NCBI GenBank assembly: GCA_022775005.1
Contig: JALFJR010000096.1
Coordinates: 1 to 62,955 of the forward strand
Length of the DNA: 62,955 nt
Direction: 5' to 3'
Source: Parabacteroides sp.
Lineage (GTDB): Bacteria; Bacteroidota; Bacteroidia; Bacteroidales; Tannerellaceae
The translations under genes and the position numbers were made by a program. The first letter of the stretch is position 1. The number at the start of each line of letters is the position of its first letter. A model generated the notes under the pieces. It was given only the letters and a program-made list of their open reading frames with translations. It was not told the origin of the DNA and made no database searches. Positions 16,931-26,874 of this stretch are shown piece after piece.

Positions 16931-18067
16931 AGAGAATGCGCTAAAAAGTCGTAGCACTTGGGCTATCGTGCGCTCAATATTTTGTTGGGTGAAAGAGGAA
17001 TCCATCGCCTCGGTTAACGAGGTGGGATAGGGCAGGATGGGAAAGACCGCTAAAAAGCCACATTGGTTGAGTGCCTCGCTTGCTTCCACGGCACCTCCTA
17101 AAGCGACTACCGGAATGCCTTGCTGTTGGGCACGGCGTAATATGCCTAAAGGCGTTTTTCCCATACAGGTTTGTGCATCTAATTTACCTTCACCCGTAAT
17201 GATCAAGTCGGCTCCTGTGATTTGTGTGTCAAACCGTAAGGCATCTAATACCATCTCAATACCGGGTGTCAGACGAGCGTTGAGGAAAGCGACTAAACCT
17301 CCACCTAAACCACCGGCCGCTCCTGCTCCCGCTAATTGGTCGATAGCGATACCTTGTGTAGTATGTATCAATTGGGCGAAATGGCGAAGTCCTTGATCTA
17401 AAGCCTCTACCATCTCGGCATCGGCTCCTTTCTGTGGAGCGAACACATAGGCAGCTCCTGTTGGACCATAAAAGGGGTTGGTCACGTCGCATGCTACGGT
17501 GAACTGACATTGGGCTAAATCGACTAATACGCCAGAACTGTCTATCTGTTGGATTTGTTGAAGCGATCCTCCACAACCAGGCAACTCCTTTCCTTCCGCA
17601 TCCAAAAAGCGGAACCCTAAAGCTTGCAGCAGTCCCATACCTCCATCGTTGGTAGCACTGCCTCCGATAGCGATTAAGAATTTATGGCAACCTCGTTCCA
17701 GGGCATTTCGAATCAGTTCACCGGTGCCGTAGGTTGAGGTCAGCCATGGATTGCGCTCTTCGAGTGGAAGCAACGGAAGACCACTGGCGGCAGCCATTTC
17801 GATAAGGGCTGTTTGCTCTTGGGCGATCCAACCATAGCGAGCTGTGATCAAACGTCCTAACGGATCATGTACAATAGCAGTAACTGACTGCCCCCCTAAG
17901 GCGGCAGTCAGTGTTTCTACTGTTCCTTCGCCTCCATCGGCTACGGGCAGTTGTACTACCTTGCAGTCGGGAAAGAGACGATGCACCGCTCTTTCGCCAC
18001 AGGCTGCCACTTCCGCAGAGGAAAGGGAGCCTTTGAACGAATCAGATGCGATGACTATCTTTTTCAT
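16922..18067 (-). CDS. Glycerate kinase, type 1 (GlxK/GarK family)
   Basis: 381 aa from the ATG at 18067 (a GTG codon precedes it). Diagnostic stretches are KIVIASDSFKGSLSS at the N-terminus, VADGGEGTVETLTAALGG near residue 44, and ATNDGGMGLLQALGF near 140. The enzyme phosphorylates D-glycerate to 2-phosphoglycerate (or 3-), feeding glycolysis. It ends convergently with the EnvC-like gene and lies 12 bp downstream of the tricorn-like protease on the same strand, so the two may share a transcript. The functional neighbours of glycerate metabolism are not here. Confidence 0.92.
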   Translation of the reverse strand: MKKIVIASDSFKGSLSSAEVAACGERAVHRLFPDCKVVQLPVADGGEGTVETLTAALGGQSVTAIVHDPLGRLITARYGWIAQEQTALIEMAAASGLPLLPLEERNPWLTSTYGTGELIRNALERGCHKFLIAIGGSATNDGGMGLLQALGFRFLDAEGKELPGCGGSLQQIQQIDSSGVLVDLAQCQFTVACDVTNPFYGPTGAAYVFAPQKGADAEMVEALDQGLRHFAQLIHTTQGIAIDQLAGAGAAGGLGGGLVAFLNARLTPGIEMVLDALRFDTQITGADLIITGEGKLDAQTCMGKTPLGILRRAQQQGIPVVALGGAVEASEALNQCGFLAVFPILPYPTSLTEAMDSSFTQQNIERTIAQVLRLFSAFSSI

Positions 18068-18078
18068 CACCGGATCAT

Positions 18079-21000
18079 TTATTTGTTGCTCCAGTCTCTC
18101 GGTGCGGGTACACCAGGCAACGGCTTACGGTCTTTCAACTGTTTCATGACCTCTTCGATGGCCCGATCCAACTGTTGATCCTCACCGTTCCACTCACGAA
18201 TCGGATCGTTGTCGATCAAGATATCCGGATCCACACCGTGGTTTTCGATGATCCAGTCACCAGTCTTCACGTCGTAGCTGGTGAAGAAAGGCACACGGAT
18301 GTCAGTGCCATCCATATAAGGCAGCGGGCCACTGATACCAATGATACCACCCCAAGTACGTGTACCGATCAGCTTACCTAAACCCAACGCACGGAAGCCC
18401 CACGGGAAGAGGTCGCCATCTGATGCGGAATACTTGTTAATCAAGCAGACTTTCGGACCTACCTGCACGGCATCAGGTACCGTACCAATTAAGTTAGAGC
18501 CGCGACGCATTGTCAAGCGATAAGCCTCACGAGAGAGACGCTCCAAAATCATCGGAGAGACATTTCCTCCTCCGTTCGCACGGTCGTCGATGATCAAACC
18601 CTCCTTATCCAACTGCGGATAAAAATAGCGAGAGAACTCATTCAAACCCTCCGGACCCATATCAGGGATGTAGATGTAACCGATCTTACCATTCGAAACC
18701 TTATCCACATGAGCGATGTTCTTTTGGATCCAGTTGTAGTGGTAGAGCGAATACTCCTCAGCGATCGGACGGATCACTACCTTATGTGCACCCGCCAATT
18801 TCGGTTGGCTATTGAGTGTCAACTCAGTCGGTACGTCTGCCTTGCCCACAAGGAGTTGATACATATCCTTCACGCTGTTGGTCGGTACACCGTCGATCGC
18901 CACGATGTAGTCGCCTACCTTCGCCTCGATACCCGGCTCTGTCAACGGAGAGCGCAAAGACTTATCGTAGGAGGCACCCGGAAGGATTTTCTCCAAGCGG
19001 AAGAAGCCGCTCTTGTCACGTGAGATCTCTGCACCCAACAGACCCATCGAGATCCGTTTCGGACGATCCACCTCACCCGGGTTCACATAAGCATGACCCA
19101 CACCTAACTCTGCGATCAACTCACCGATCACATAGTTCAGGTCTAAACGGGTCTTGACGTAGGGCAACAGTTGGGCATATTTCGCTTTCAGAGCTTTCCA
19201 ATCTTTGCCGTGCATGTTCTCCAAATAGAAACCATCGCGGAAGGCACGCCATGCTTCGTCATAGATCTGTGCCCATTCCTGTTGGTAATTTACGGGAACC
19301 TGCATATTGGAGAGATCGACGGCCTTGCTCAGATCCACTTTGCTTTTCGGTACATCCGTTACATAGAGGCTATTACCCTTCAAGAAAAGCGCCTTGTCGC
19401 TGCCGGGATCCACACCCATACGGGCACCATCAGCTACTTTCTCCTCTTTCTGTTTCTTCAGGTCGAAACGCTGTGTGCCACCTTTGCCAAAGTAATACAC
19501 AGCCTGTCCATCTGAATAGAGGTTGAAGTAACGACCACCTGCCAACGGCAACTTCACGATGCGCTCGCTCAGTCCCTCCAGGTCAATACGTACATCAGCA
19601 GCTCCTTTGGCCTCTTCTTTGGGGGCAGGGACAGTTGTCTGATCTTTCAGTTGGTCATCCTTCTCCAAGAAGGGAGAGGGCGTATCCTTAGCCAGCATCA
19701 ACAGGTAGATACCACCCATATTATTATAGGAGTGGTTCCATTCGGTCTGGCTGTAGGTCGGGTTGAAATCCCGGTTAGAGGTAAACACCAAGTATTTGCC
19801 ATCCGTACTGAAGACGGGAGAGGAGGAGTCATACCATTTGTCTGTTACGGCATACGCCTTTTTAGCGGCGATGTCAAAGAGGTAGCAGATTGTCATCTGA
19901 TTCTCTCCACTTAAGGAGTAGGTCAGCCACTTGCTGTCCGGAGAGAAGGTGACACCCCGCGGTTCACCAATCGGCGTTTGGGACAGTGTAGTCACCTGCT
20001 TGGTCGCTACGTTGATCAGGTTCATGCGATTCTTGCGATCTGTATAGACAATCTTCTGGGCATCGGGACTCCACTCAAAGCTGCGGATGTAGGTGTCGTT
20101 GTTCTTCGTCAGCTGTATGGCCTCGCCACCCTCTGCCGGTTGCAGGTAGAGCTCGGTCTCTCCGGTTTGGTCGGAGATGTAGGTGATGTATTTGCCGTCG
20201 GGCGACCATTGTGCGTCTCGCTCGTGAGCTCCCGGTGTGCGTGTCAAGTTCTTGATTACGCCTTTCTCGGTAGGTACATTAAACACCTCACCTCGTGCGG
20301 TGATCACCATCCGTTCACCCTTGGGCGAGAGGCTAACAGCTGTGATGTAGTCGCTGCCCTGCTTCAACTCCGTGCGGGCGAAAATGTTATCGGCAGCCAA
20401 GGTCACGTTCACCTTCTCTGCCTTCTTCTGGTTGGCATCCAATTTATAGAGGTAACCGCCATTCTCAAACACGATGGTCTTGCCATAACAGCTGGGGAAC
20501 TTACAGTCATACTCCGTGAAGTTCGTCACCTTACTGGTCTGCTTCGTCTGTGTGTTATAGACGAACAGGTTCATCGTATGGTCGCGGTCGGAGAGGAAAT
20601 AAATCTCGTTGCCGATCCACATCGGAAAGATGTCTTGTGCCTCGTTGTTGGTGATGTTCTCCACCTTCTTGGCAGCGGCATCATATACCCAGATGTCATC
20701 AGCCATACCGCCCTTGTAGTATTTCCAAGTACGGAACTCACGCATTACACGGTTGTAGGCAAACTTTTTGCCATCCGGAGAATAGCTGCAGAAGCCACCC
20801 TCTGGCAGGGGAATCGCCTCAGAGAGTCCACCCTCTTTGTTTACGGTGTAGAGACGGCCATCGAAGCCCGTGCTGATACGGTTGCGATAGACAATGGATT
20901 GTCCATCCGGTGTCCAAGTCATCACGATGTTGTTCGGACCCATACGGTCGCCCAAGTCATCGCGACTGTTGGTGGCGGTGTAGGTCACACGCAATGGCTC

Positions 21001-21297
21001 CCCACCGGTAGCCGGAATCGTATAAACCTCCGTATTTCCATCATACTGTCCAGTGAAAGCGATTGTCTGTCCATCCGGAGAGAAGCGGGGAAACATCTCA
21101 TATCCTATGAACGCAGTCAAGCGTTGCGCCTCACCACCTTGGATCGGTACACGGTAGAGATCACCCGCATACGAGAAGACAATCTCCTTTTCATTCGTGG
21201 CAGGGAAGCGCAGCAAGCGAGCCTCGCCCGCCGCATCGGCCACTGTCGGCAATGCCATGGCCGCCAGCAGCGAAATTAATACCTTCTTATTACTCAT
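18079..21297 (-). CDS. Tricorn-like S41 peptidase
   Basis: 1072 aa with a signal peptide (MSNKKVLISLLAAMALPTVADA). Residues about 30-560 are WD40/PD40-like propeller repeats (for example SPDGQTIAFTGQYDGNTEVY and WSPDGKYITYISDQTGETE), then a helical C1 region, a PDZ domain near 770-850 (VGDYIVAIDGVPT) and a C-terminal S41 serine protease domain with NKYSASDGDLFPWG carrying the likely nucleophile Ser. Exported tricorn homologs in Bacteroidota probably degrade peptides in the periplasm. A good -7 box, TATCTTTG at 21334-21327, lies 30 bp upstream. Large antisense open frames in this gene are shadows. Confidence 0.92.
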   Translation of the reverse strand: MSNKKVLISLLAAMALPTVADAAGEARLLRFPATNEKEIVFSYAGDLYRVPIQGGEAQRLTAFIGYEMFPRFSPDGQTIAFTGQYDGNTEVYTIPATGGEPLRVTYTATNSRDDLGDRMGPNNIVMTWTPDGQSIVYRNRISTGFDGRLYTVNKEGGLSEAIPLPEGGFCSYSPDGKKFAYNRVMREFRTWKYYKGGMADDIWVYDAAAKKVENITNNEAQDIFPMWIGNEIYFLSDRDHTMNLFVYNTQTKQTSKVTNFTEYDCKFPSCYGKTIVFENGGYLYKLDANQKKAEKVNVTLAADNIFARTELKQGSDYITAVSLSPKGERMVITARGEVFNVPTEKGVIKNLTRTPGAHERDAQWSPDGKYITYISDQTGETELYLQPAEGGEAIQLTKNNDTYIRSFEWSPDAQKIVYTDRKNRMNLINVATKQVTTLSQTPIGEPRGVTFSPDSKWLTYSLSGENQMTICYLFDIAAKKAYAVTDKWYDSSSPVFSTDGKYLVFTSNRDFNPTYSQTEWNHSYNNMGGIYLLMLAKDTPSPFLEKDDQLKDQTTVPAPKEEAKGAADVRIDLEGLSERIVKLPLAGGRYFNLYSDGQAVYYFGKGGTQRFDLKKQKEEKVADGARMGVDPGSDKALFLKGNSLYVTDVPKSKVDLSKAVDLSNMQVPVNYQQEWAQIYDEAWRAFRDGFYLENMHGKDWKALKAKYAQLLPYVKTRLDLNYVIGELIAELGVGHAYVNPGEVDRPKRISMGLLGAEISRDKSGFFRLEKILPGASYDKSLRSPLTEPGIEAKVGDYIVAIDGVPTNSVKDMYQLLVGKADVPTELTLNSQPKLAGAHKVVIRPIAEEYSLYHYNWIQKNIAHVDKVSNGKIGYIYIPDMGPEGLNEFSRYFYPQLDKEGLIIDDRANGGGNVSPMILERLSREAYRLTMRRGSNLIGTVPDAVQVGPKVCLINKYSASDGDLFPWGFRALGLGKLIGTRTWGGIIGISGPLPYMDGTDIRVPFFTSYDVKTGDWIIENHGVDPDILIDNDPIREWNGEDQQLDRAIEEVMKQLKDRKPLPGVPAPRDWSNK

Positions 21298-21326
21298 TTG
21301 TTTGTTGAATTAGTAGAATACTGAGG

Positions 21327-21334
21327 CAAAGATA
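21327..21334 (-). promoter_or_regulatory. Probable promoter of the tricorn-like gene
   Basis: TATCTTTG on the minus strand matches TAnnTTTG and lies 30 bp before the ATG. Several TTTG-like stretches are upstream but none at the ideal 19-bp spacing. Confidence 0.5.
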
Positions 21335-21406
21335 ATGCAAACTGAAAGCAAAAACATTACGTTTACGCAAATGTTTTTACCAAAATGGCGATACTTTTTG
21401 CGTCGC

Positions 21407-22096
21407 TTAACGCTTGCCGCCTGTATTGACAGAGAAGGGTTCCTCACAAAGCACCAGATCTCGGCTGTCTTCGAGCAGGATGACAAACTCCGCCGTGCCA
21501 CTCTTAAGCTTCTCGGTCGCCCTGGCTTGCACGGTGTAGCTGATCTTCTGGCCTTCTGCAATTTGTTGGATGCTCTTGGGCGGAGAGAGTAGGATGCGTT
21601 TGCCATTGCCTTTGGCTTTGAGGGAAGGCCGTACGTCGTAGGCAGGGCGGTTGCCCACGTTCTCGATGATAAAGGAGATTTGGCAATCCTCTCCGGCGTC
21701 GATGCGCTGGTTACCATTCCGGTCACGCAACATGATGTCACTGATGGTCAGCTCCGGCCCCTGCTCGTAATTGACACGAGAAACACGACGGGGATTGCTT
21801 TCTGAGTAGGTATGTTCTTTTTGTGTCTCGCCTTTCTGCTGTTGGTCGTAGGAGGAGGCTGCTGCCGCACCAATGGCCATACCTGCTACACCGCCCAACA
21901 GGGAACCCCAGAAAGAGCCGTGTCGACTGTCGATCTGGTCTCCGAGTGCAGCTCCAAAGCCACTGCCCAGCATCAGTCCGCTTTGCGTGGCCACTTGCGC
22001 CCGGGTAGCGGAGTGCATGGAGGCACAGCTGTTGCACAATACGGCCAAAGCACAGGTGGCCGATATCATTTGGAGATAATAGATATGTTTCATCAT
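21407..22096 (-). CDS. Glycine-zipper lipoprotein
   Basis: 229 aa from the ATG at 22096 (second ATG directly after); a longer frame exists but would hide the signal. The N-terminal segment ends in the lipobox VLCNSC. Residues about 30-80 form a glycine-zipper-like stretch (GLMLGSGFGAALGDQ and LLGGVAGMAIGAAAA) able to insert in or pack against membranes. The second half, from DRNGNQRIDAGEDC, resembles a CARDB-like beta-sandwich (FIIENVGNRPAYDVRPSLK). I cannot assign a function. It lies 109 bp upstream of the tricorn-like gene in the same direction; a TATCTTTG box is at 22130-22123. Confidence 0.72.
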   Translation of the reverse strand: MMKHIYYLQMISATCALAVLCNSCASMHSATRAQVATQSGLMLGSGFGAALGDQIDSRHGSFWGSLLGGVAGMAIGAAAASSYDQQQKGETQKEHTYSESNPRRVSRVNYEQGPELTISDIMLRDRNGNQRIDAGEDCQISFIIENVGNRPAYDVRPSLKAKGNGKRILLSPPKSIQQIAEGQKISYTVQARATEKLKSGTAEFVILLEDSRDLVLCEEPFSVNTGGKR

Positions 22097-22122
22097 CGCA
22101 GTTACTCTTTTGCTAACGTGAG

Positions 22123-22130
22123 CAAAGATA
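22123..22130 (-). promoter_or_regulatory. Probable promoter of the glycine-zipper lipoprotein gene
   Basis: TATCTTTG on the minus strand fits TAnnTTTG, 26 bp before the start. It lies close to a divergent plus-strand box for purT (22174-22181). Confidence 0.5.
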
Positions 22131-22173
22131 GAAACTCTAAATGATTTCACAGGGTGAATCAGGAAAGAAATAC

Positions 22174-22181
22174 TACCTTTG
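22174..22181 (+). promoter_or_regulatory. Probable purT promoter
   Basis: TACCTTTG fits the TAnnTTTG -7 box and lies 35 bp before the purT ATG. No clear -33 element was seen. Confidence 0.5.
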
Positions 22182-22216
22182 TCGCCAAATAGAATGGAAT
22201 AATCTTGTAAAGCTAT

Positions 22217-23398
22217 ATGGTTAAAATTGGTACTCCTTATTCTCCGACAGCAACAAAGGTCGTGCTGTGCGGATCTGGTGAATTAGGTAAAGAGTTTGTG
22301 ATCGAGTTGCAACGCTATGGTGTGGAGGTCGTTGCCTTGGATAAATATGCCAATGCGCCTGCGATGCAGGTGGCGCATCGCTCCTATGTGGTCTCCATGT
22401 TGGATGGTAAGGCCTTGCGTGAGATCATTGAGAAAGAGAAACCGGATTACATCGTACCCGAGGTGGAGGCAATAGCAACCACTACCTTGTTGGAGTTAGA
22501 AAAGGAGGGGTATCATGTGATTCCAACTGCTAAAGCAACTTGGTTGACCATGAATCGTGAGGGTATTCGTCGTTTGGCCGCAGAGGAGTTGGGCTTGCCT
22601 ACCTCGCCTTATCGCTTCGCAGCTACGGAGGAGGAGTTCAAAGAGGCGGTGAAAGCTATTGGTATGCCTTGCGTGGTGAAGCCGATCATGAGCTCCAGTG
22701 GTCATGGACAGAGTGTGATCCGTAAGGAGGAAGATATTGATCCGGCTTGGCATTATGCACAAGAGGGTGGTCGTGCCGGTGCTGGTAAGGTGATTGTTGA
22801 GGGTTTTGTCAATTTTGATTATGAGATTACGCAGTTGACGGTCCGTCACATTGGAGGAACCTCTTTCTTAGAGCCGGTAGGCCACGTGCAGGTGGATGGT
22901 GACTATCGGGAGTCTTGGCAACCGCAAGTTATGAGTCCGGAAGCCAAAGCGAAAGCGCGTGAGATTGCCGGAAAGATTACGGAAGCTTTGGGCGGCCGTG
23001 GAATTTTCGGTGTGGAGCTGTTTGTGAAGGGGGACGAGGTGATCTTTAGCGAGGTCTCTCCCCGTCCGCATGACACGGGTATGGTGACGATGATCACGCA
23101 AGACCTGTCTCAATTCGCATTGCATGCACGGGCCGTTTTGGGCTTGCCTATTCCGAATATCGCATTCCATGGCCCTGGAGCCTCTCGTGCGGTTGTGGTT
23201 GAGGGAGATAGCGATCATTTGGCTTTGGGTAATTTGGATAAGGTGTTGGCACAGCCCGATACACAGATGCGTTTCTTTGGCAAGCCAGAGGTGCATGGGC
23301 ATCGCCGTATGGCTGTCTTGTTGGCTCGTGGTCTGGATGTGGCTGATGCTCGTCAGAAGACCGGAGAGATGATGAAAGAGCTGATGATTCAACTTTAA
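22217..23398 (+). CDS. purT: Formate-dependent phosphoribosylglycinamide formyltransferase
   Basis: 393 aa, ATP-grasp family. The N-terminal nucleotide-binding fold starts with [18 protein letters not shown], and the ATP-grasp region includes [18 protein letters not shown] and the late motif [14 protein letters not shown]. It makes formyl-GAR from GAR, formate and ATP in purine synthesis, an alternative to the folate-dependent PurN, and fits an anaerobe that makes formate. It has its own likely promoter just upstream. Confidence 0.96.
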   Translation: MVKIGTPYSPTATKVVLCGSGELGKEFVIELQRYGVEVVALDKYANAPAMQVAHRSYVVSMLDGKALREIIEKEKPDYIVPEVEAIATTTLLELEKEGYHVIPTAKATWLTMNREGIRRLAAEELGLPTSPYRFAATEEEFKEAVKAIGMPCVVKPIMSSSGHGQSVIRKEEDIDPAWHYAQEGGRAGAGKVIVEGFVNFDYEITQLTVRHIGGTSFLEPVGHVQVDGDYRESWQPQVMSPEAKAKAREIAGKITEALGGRGIFGVELFVKGDEVIFSEVSPRPHDTGMVTMITQDLSQFALHARAVLGLPIPNIAFHGPGASRAVVVEGDSDHLALGNLDKVLAQPDTQMRFFGKPEVHGHRRMAVLLARGLDVADARQKTGEMMKELMIQL

Positions 23399-23457
23399 AA
23401 TTATGAGTTTTGAGTTTTGAATTATCATTCAAAATTCAAAATTTAAAATTTAGCGTT

Positions 23458-24789
23458 GTGCTTGGAGCAAAGAATCTGACAGAGGGGGCGATTGGTCGGC
23501 AACTGTTCCATTTGGCCATGCCGATCATGGGCACCTCTTTTATCCAGATGGCTTATAGCCTGACGGATATGGCCTGGGTGGGACGCTTAGGCAGTGAGGC
23601 CGTTGCGGCCATCGGTGCGGTTGGTATTTTGACGTGGATGACCAACTCCCTTTCCTATTTAAATAAGGTAGGTGCGGAGGTGGGTGTTGGGCAGAGTATT
23701 GGCGCACGCAACATGGCGGATGCCCGTGCTTACGCTTCGCACAACCTGACACTTTCTTTGCTGATCACTCTCTGTTGGGGTGTGCTTCTTTTCGGTTTGG
23801 CGCACCCGATTATTGGATTGTATAAATTGGAGGAGCCGATTGCTTTGCAGGCAGTGCAATACCTGCGTATTGTTGCAACGGCTTTTCCTTTTGTTTTTCT
23901 CTCGGCCGCTTTCACAGGTATCCATAATGCGGCTGGATGGAGTAAGATTCCCTTCTATATTAGTGGTATGGGCTTGTGCCTCAACATGCTGCTCGATCCC
24001 TTCTTTATCTTCGTGTTGGGATTGGGCACGGCAGGTGCTGCATGGGCTACTTGGATCTCGCAAGCAGTGGTTTGCCTGCTGTTTGTCTATCAGCTCAAAG
24101 TACGGCAACCGCTTTTCGGCGGATTCTCCTTCTTTACTCGTTTGCAGAGGCATTATGCTTGGCATATCGTGCGTTTGGGTATGCCTGTCGCTATGTTGAA
24201 TAGTTTCTTTGCGGTGATCAACCTGTTGATGGGACGGGCAGCCTCTACCTATGGTGGGCACATTGGTTTGATGACTTTAACAGCTGGCGGACAGATGGAG
24301 GCGATTGCTTGGAACACGTCGCAGGGCTTCAGTACGGCATTGAGCGCTTTCACGGCACAGAACTTTGCGGCCCAGAAACCGGAGCGGATTCAAAGAGCCT
24401 ATGCTCTTACGCTTCAGATGACGATGTTGATAGGGGCTTTGGTCACCTTGCTCTTTGTCTTCTGGGGCAGTGAGGTCTTCTCGGTGATCGTACCGGAGCA
24501 GGCAGCTTATGAGGCAGGCGGCATTTTCTTGCGTATTGATGGTTATTCCATGATCTTAATGATGGTAGAGATCTCTACACAAGGCGTCTTCTACGGTATT
24601 GGTCGTACCTTCCCGCCGGCTTTGATCAGCATTGCCTGCAACCTTATCCGTATCCCGTTGGCCAATGGATTGGCAGCTGGAGGCTTAGGTGTGGAAGGTG
24701 TTTGGTGGGCGATCAGCCTCAGCAGTATGTTGAAGGGTGTTGTTATTTATGTTTGGTATAAATTCCTTATCTTTGCCGCAAAAGCATAG
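23458..24789 (+). CDS. MATE family efflux transporter
   Basis: 443 aa if translation starts at the GTG at 23458, giving [27 protein letters not shown], the usual N-terminus. The frame is open back to a TTG at 23410, but those 16 codons are made of an A/T-rich intergenic repeat (attcaaaattcaaaattt) and are unlikely to be real. About twelve hydrophobic helices in two halves, as expected for Na+ or H+ coupled multidrug and toxin extrusion in the inner membrane. The 3' end lies just upstream of surE. Substrate unknown. Confidence 0.9.
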   Translation: MLGAKNLTEGAIGRQLFHLAMPIMGTSFIQMAYSLTDMAWVGRLGSEAVAAIGAVGILTWMTNSLSYLNKVGAEVGVGQSIGARNMADARAYASHNLTLSLLITLCWGVLLFGLAHPIIGLYKLEEPIALQAVQYLRIVATAFPFVFLSAAFTGIHNAAGWSKIPFYISGMGLCLNMLLDPFFIFVLGLGTAGAAWATWISQAVVCLLFVYQLKVRQPLFGGFSFFTRLQRHYAWHIVRLGMPVAMLNSFFAVINLLMGRAASTYGGHIGLMTLTAGGQMEAIAWNTSQGFSTALSAFTAQNFAAQKPERIQRAYALTLQMTMLIGALVTLLFVFWGSEVFSVIVPEQAAYEAGGIFLRIDGYSMILMMVEISTQGVFYGIGRTFPPALISIACNLIRIPLANGLAAGGLGVEGVWWAISLSSMLKGVVIYVWYKFLIFAAKA

Positions 24790-24829
24790 TATCCTATTTT
24801 ATATGGCAACTCATAACTCAACATTCAAC

Positions 24830-25603
24830 ATGCAGAACTCCTCGGATCGACCTTTGATCCTGATTACGAACGATGATGGCTATCAAGCAAAGGGTATTAA
24901 CGAATTAGCTGTCTGCCTGCGTGATTTGGGCGACTTGGTGGTGTTTGCGCCGGATGGTGCACGCTCAGGCATGGGTAGTGCAATTACTTCACTGATTCCC
25001 ATTAAGTATAAATTGATCAAGCAGGAACCTGGCCTGACCATTTATAGCTGTACAGGTACGCCGGTGGACTGTGTGAAGTTGGCACTCAATGAGGTCTTGG
25101 ATCGTCAGCCGGATCTATTGGTGTCAGGCATCAATCATGGTGGGAACATGGCCATCTGTGTCAACTACTCCGGCACGATGGGAGCTGCGGAGGAGGGTTG
25201 TATCTTCGATATACCGTCAATTGGTGTTTCGTTGCTCGATCATCATGCGGATGCGGATTTTACGGAATGTTGTCGCTTAGGTCGTCTGTTGGCTCGTCGG
25301 GTGCTGCGAGAAGGATTGCCACATGGTACTTTCTTGAATCTGAATGTGCCGAAGTTGCCGCATGTCAAAGGCATCAAGGTCTGCCGTCAGGCGGATGGTC
25401 GTTGGGTGCGTGAGTATAAACGTTCAGAGAATGCCAGTGGTGAGTCGGTCTTTTGGTTGACAGGTGACTTTGAGAGCGCTAAGCCTATCCATCCGGAAAA
25501 TGATATGTTGGCCCTGGATTGTGGGTATGCCTCCTTGGTTCCCTGCAAGGTGGATGTGACGGACTACGATTTCATGAACACACTCCGCGAGTGGCAACTC
25601 TAA
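24830..25603 (+). CDS. surE: 5'/3'-nucleotidase SurE
   Basis: 257 aa from ATG 24830 ([22 protein letters not shown]). An earlier ATG at 24803 would add MATHNSTFN, which comes from a Bacteroidota intergenic repeat-like stretch. The metal site Asp-Asp (TNDDG), the Ser in [11 protein letters not shown] and the Asn in VSGINHGGN are present. SurE removes phosphate from nucleoside monophosphates, mainly in the cytoplasm under stress. It is followed 7 bp later by lpxB, so the two are probably cotranscribed. Confidence 0.94.
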   Translation: MQNSSDRPLILITNDDGYQAKGINELAVCLRDLGDLVVFAPDGARSGMGSAITSLIPIKYKLIKQEPGLTIYSCTGTPVDCVKLALNEVLDRQPDLLVSGINHGGNMAICVNYSGTMGAAEEGCIFDIPSIGVSLLDHHADADFTECCRLGRLLARRVLREGLPHGTFLNLNVPKLPHVKGIKVCRQADGRWVREYKRSENASGESVFWLTGDFESAKPIHPENDMLALDCGYASLVPCKVDVTDYDFMNTLREWQL

Positions 25604-25610
25604 CCGGCTG

Positions 25611-26750
25611 ATGCGATATTACCTGATAGCGGGCGAGGCCTCCGGCGATTTACATGCCTCCAACCTGATGAAAGCGTTGCGGGAAGAGGATTCCCAAGCA
25701 GAGTTCCGTTTCTTAGGAGGCGACTTGATGGCCGCAGTAGGCGGTACGTTGGTGAAGCATTACCGGGAGATGGCTTTCATGGGTATTCTCCCTGTGTTGC
25801 GAAACTTAGGTACAATTATGCGCAATATGCGTACCTGTCAAGCCGATATTCGTCGCTATCAACCCGATGTTGTGATCCTAATCGACTACCCGGGGTTTAA
25901 CTTGAAGATTGCGAAGTTCGTGAAGCAACAGTTGGGGCTTCCGGTCTATTATTACATCTCACCGAAGATATGGGCCTGGAAACAGTATCGCATCAAGGAT
26001 TTCCGGCGTTACGTGGATCAGATGTTCTGTATTTTACCCTTTGAACCGGCCTTCTTTGAACGGTTGCATTATCCAGTGCATTATGTGGGCAATCCCTCTG
26101 TGGATGCGGTAGCTGACTATCGGACGAAGCAAGCGGTGGATCGAGCGACCTTTTGCCAAGCCGCAGGTTTGCAGACTGATCGTCCGCTTTTAGCGCTTTT
26201 AGCCGGTAGCCGTAAGCAGGAGATTCGTTCCAACCTTCCGACGATGCTGCGGGTTGCCGCTTCCTTTCCTGCTTACCAACCGGTGATTGCAGGTGCACCG
26301 GGGATTGATCCCGCTTTATACACCCCTTTCTTAGCAGAATCCTCAGCCCAGATTGTCTATGGCCAGACCTATGATCTGTTGCTGCATAGCGACGTAGCAT
26401 TGGTGACCTCGGGTACGGCTACGTTAGAGACCGCCCTGTTCCGAGTGCCCCAAGTGGTGTGCTATTATGTGGCGGCTGGCCGTTTGGCCAGCTTTATCTT
26501 CAAGCATTTCTTCCATACGCCTTTTATCTCTTTGGTTAACCTGATCGGTGGTCGGGAGATTGTACAGGAACTGTTCGGTGCTCGCTTTTCCGAGGAGAAC
26601 ATCCATGCGGAGCTGGCCCGAATCGTGCGGGATCCGGCTTATCGCCAACGTATGTTGGCGGGCTATGATGAGGTCATCGAGCGATTGGGTGAGCCGGGTG
26701 CCTCCCGACGTGCAGCACAAGGCATGATTGCGGCTTTACGAGCTCAGTAA
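25611..26750 (+). CDS. lpxB: Lipid-A-disaccharide synthase
   Basis: 379 aa, GT19 family. It starts with MRYYLIAGEASGDLHASNLM, the family hallmark, and retains PKIWAWKQYRIKDF near residue 118, LLALLAGSRKQEI near 195 and TSGTATLETALF near 265. It joins UDP-2,3-diacylglucosamine and lipid X to form the lipid A disaccharide at the inner membrane. Position right behind surE matches a common Bacteroidota gene pair. Confidence 0.96.
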   Translation: MRYYLIAGEASGDLHASNLMKALREEDSQAEFRFLGGDLMAAVGGTLVKHYREMAFMGILPVLRNLGTIMRNMRTCQADIRRYQPDVVILIDYPGFNLKIAKFVKQQLGLPVYYYISPKIWAWKQYRIKDFRRYVDQMFCILPFEPAFFERLHYPVHYVGNPSVDAVADYRTKQAVDRATFCQAAGLQTDRPLLALLAGSRKQEIRSNLPTMLRVAASFPAYQPVIAGAPGIDPALYTPFLAESSAQIVYGQTYDLLLHSDVALVTSGTATLETALFRVPQVVCYYVAAGRLASFIFKHFFHTPFISLVNLIGGREIVQELFGARFSEENIHAELARIVRDPAYRQRMLAGYDEVIERLGEPGASRRAAQGMIAALRAQ

Positions 26751-26874
26751 ACCCGGCTGTTACGGGCAGTGATAGCTGGTTGTCGATTAACAACTTTTAT
26801 TAGATCGTTTTGCAGCCTTTTTCGTTAGATCGCATCTACGTTTATGAGATCATTAAAAAAGGAGATAAAACGAT

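Noticed and set aside
19978-21279. 433-codon plus-strand open frame
   Set aside because: Antisense to the tricorn-like protease, which has a signal peptide and clear domains; the antisense protein is a compositional shadow.
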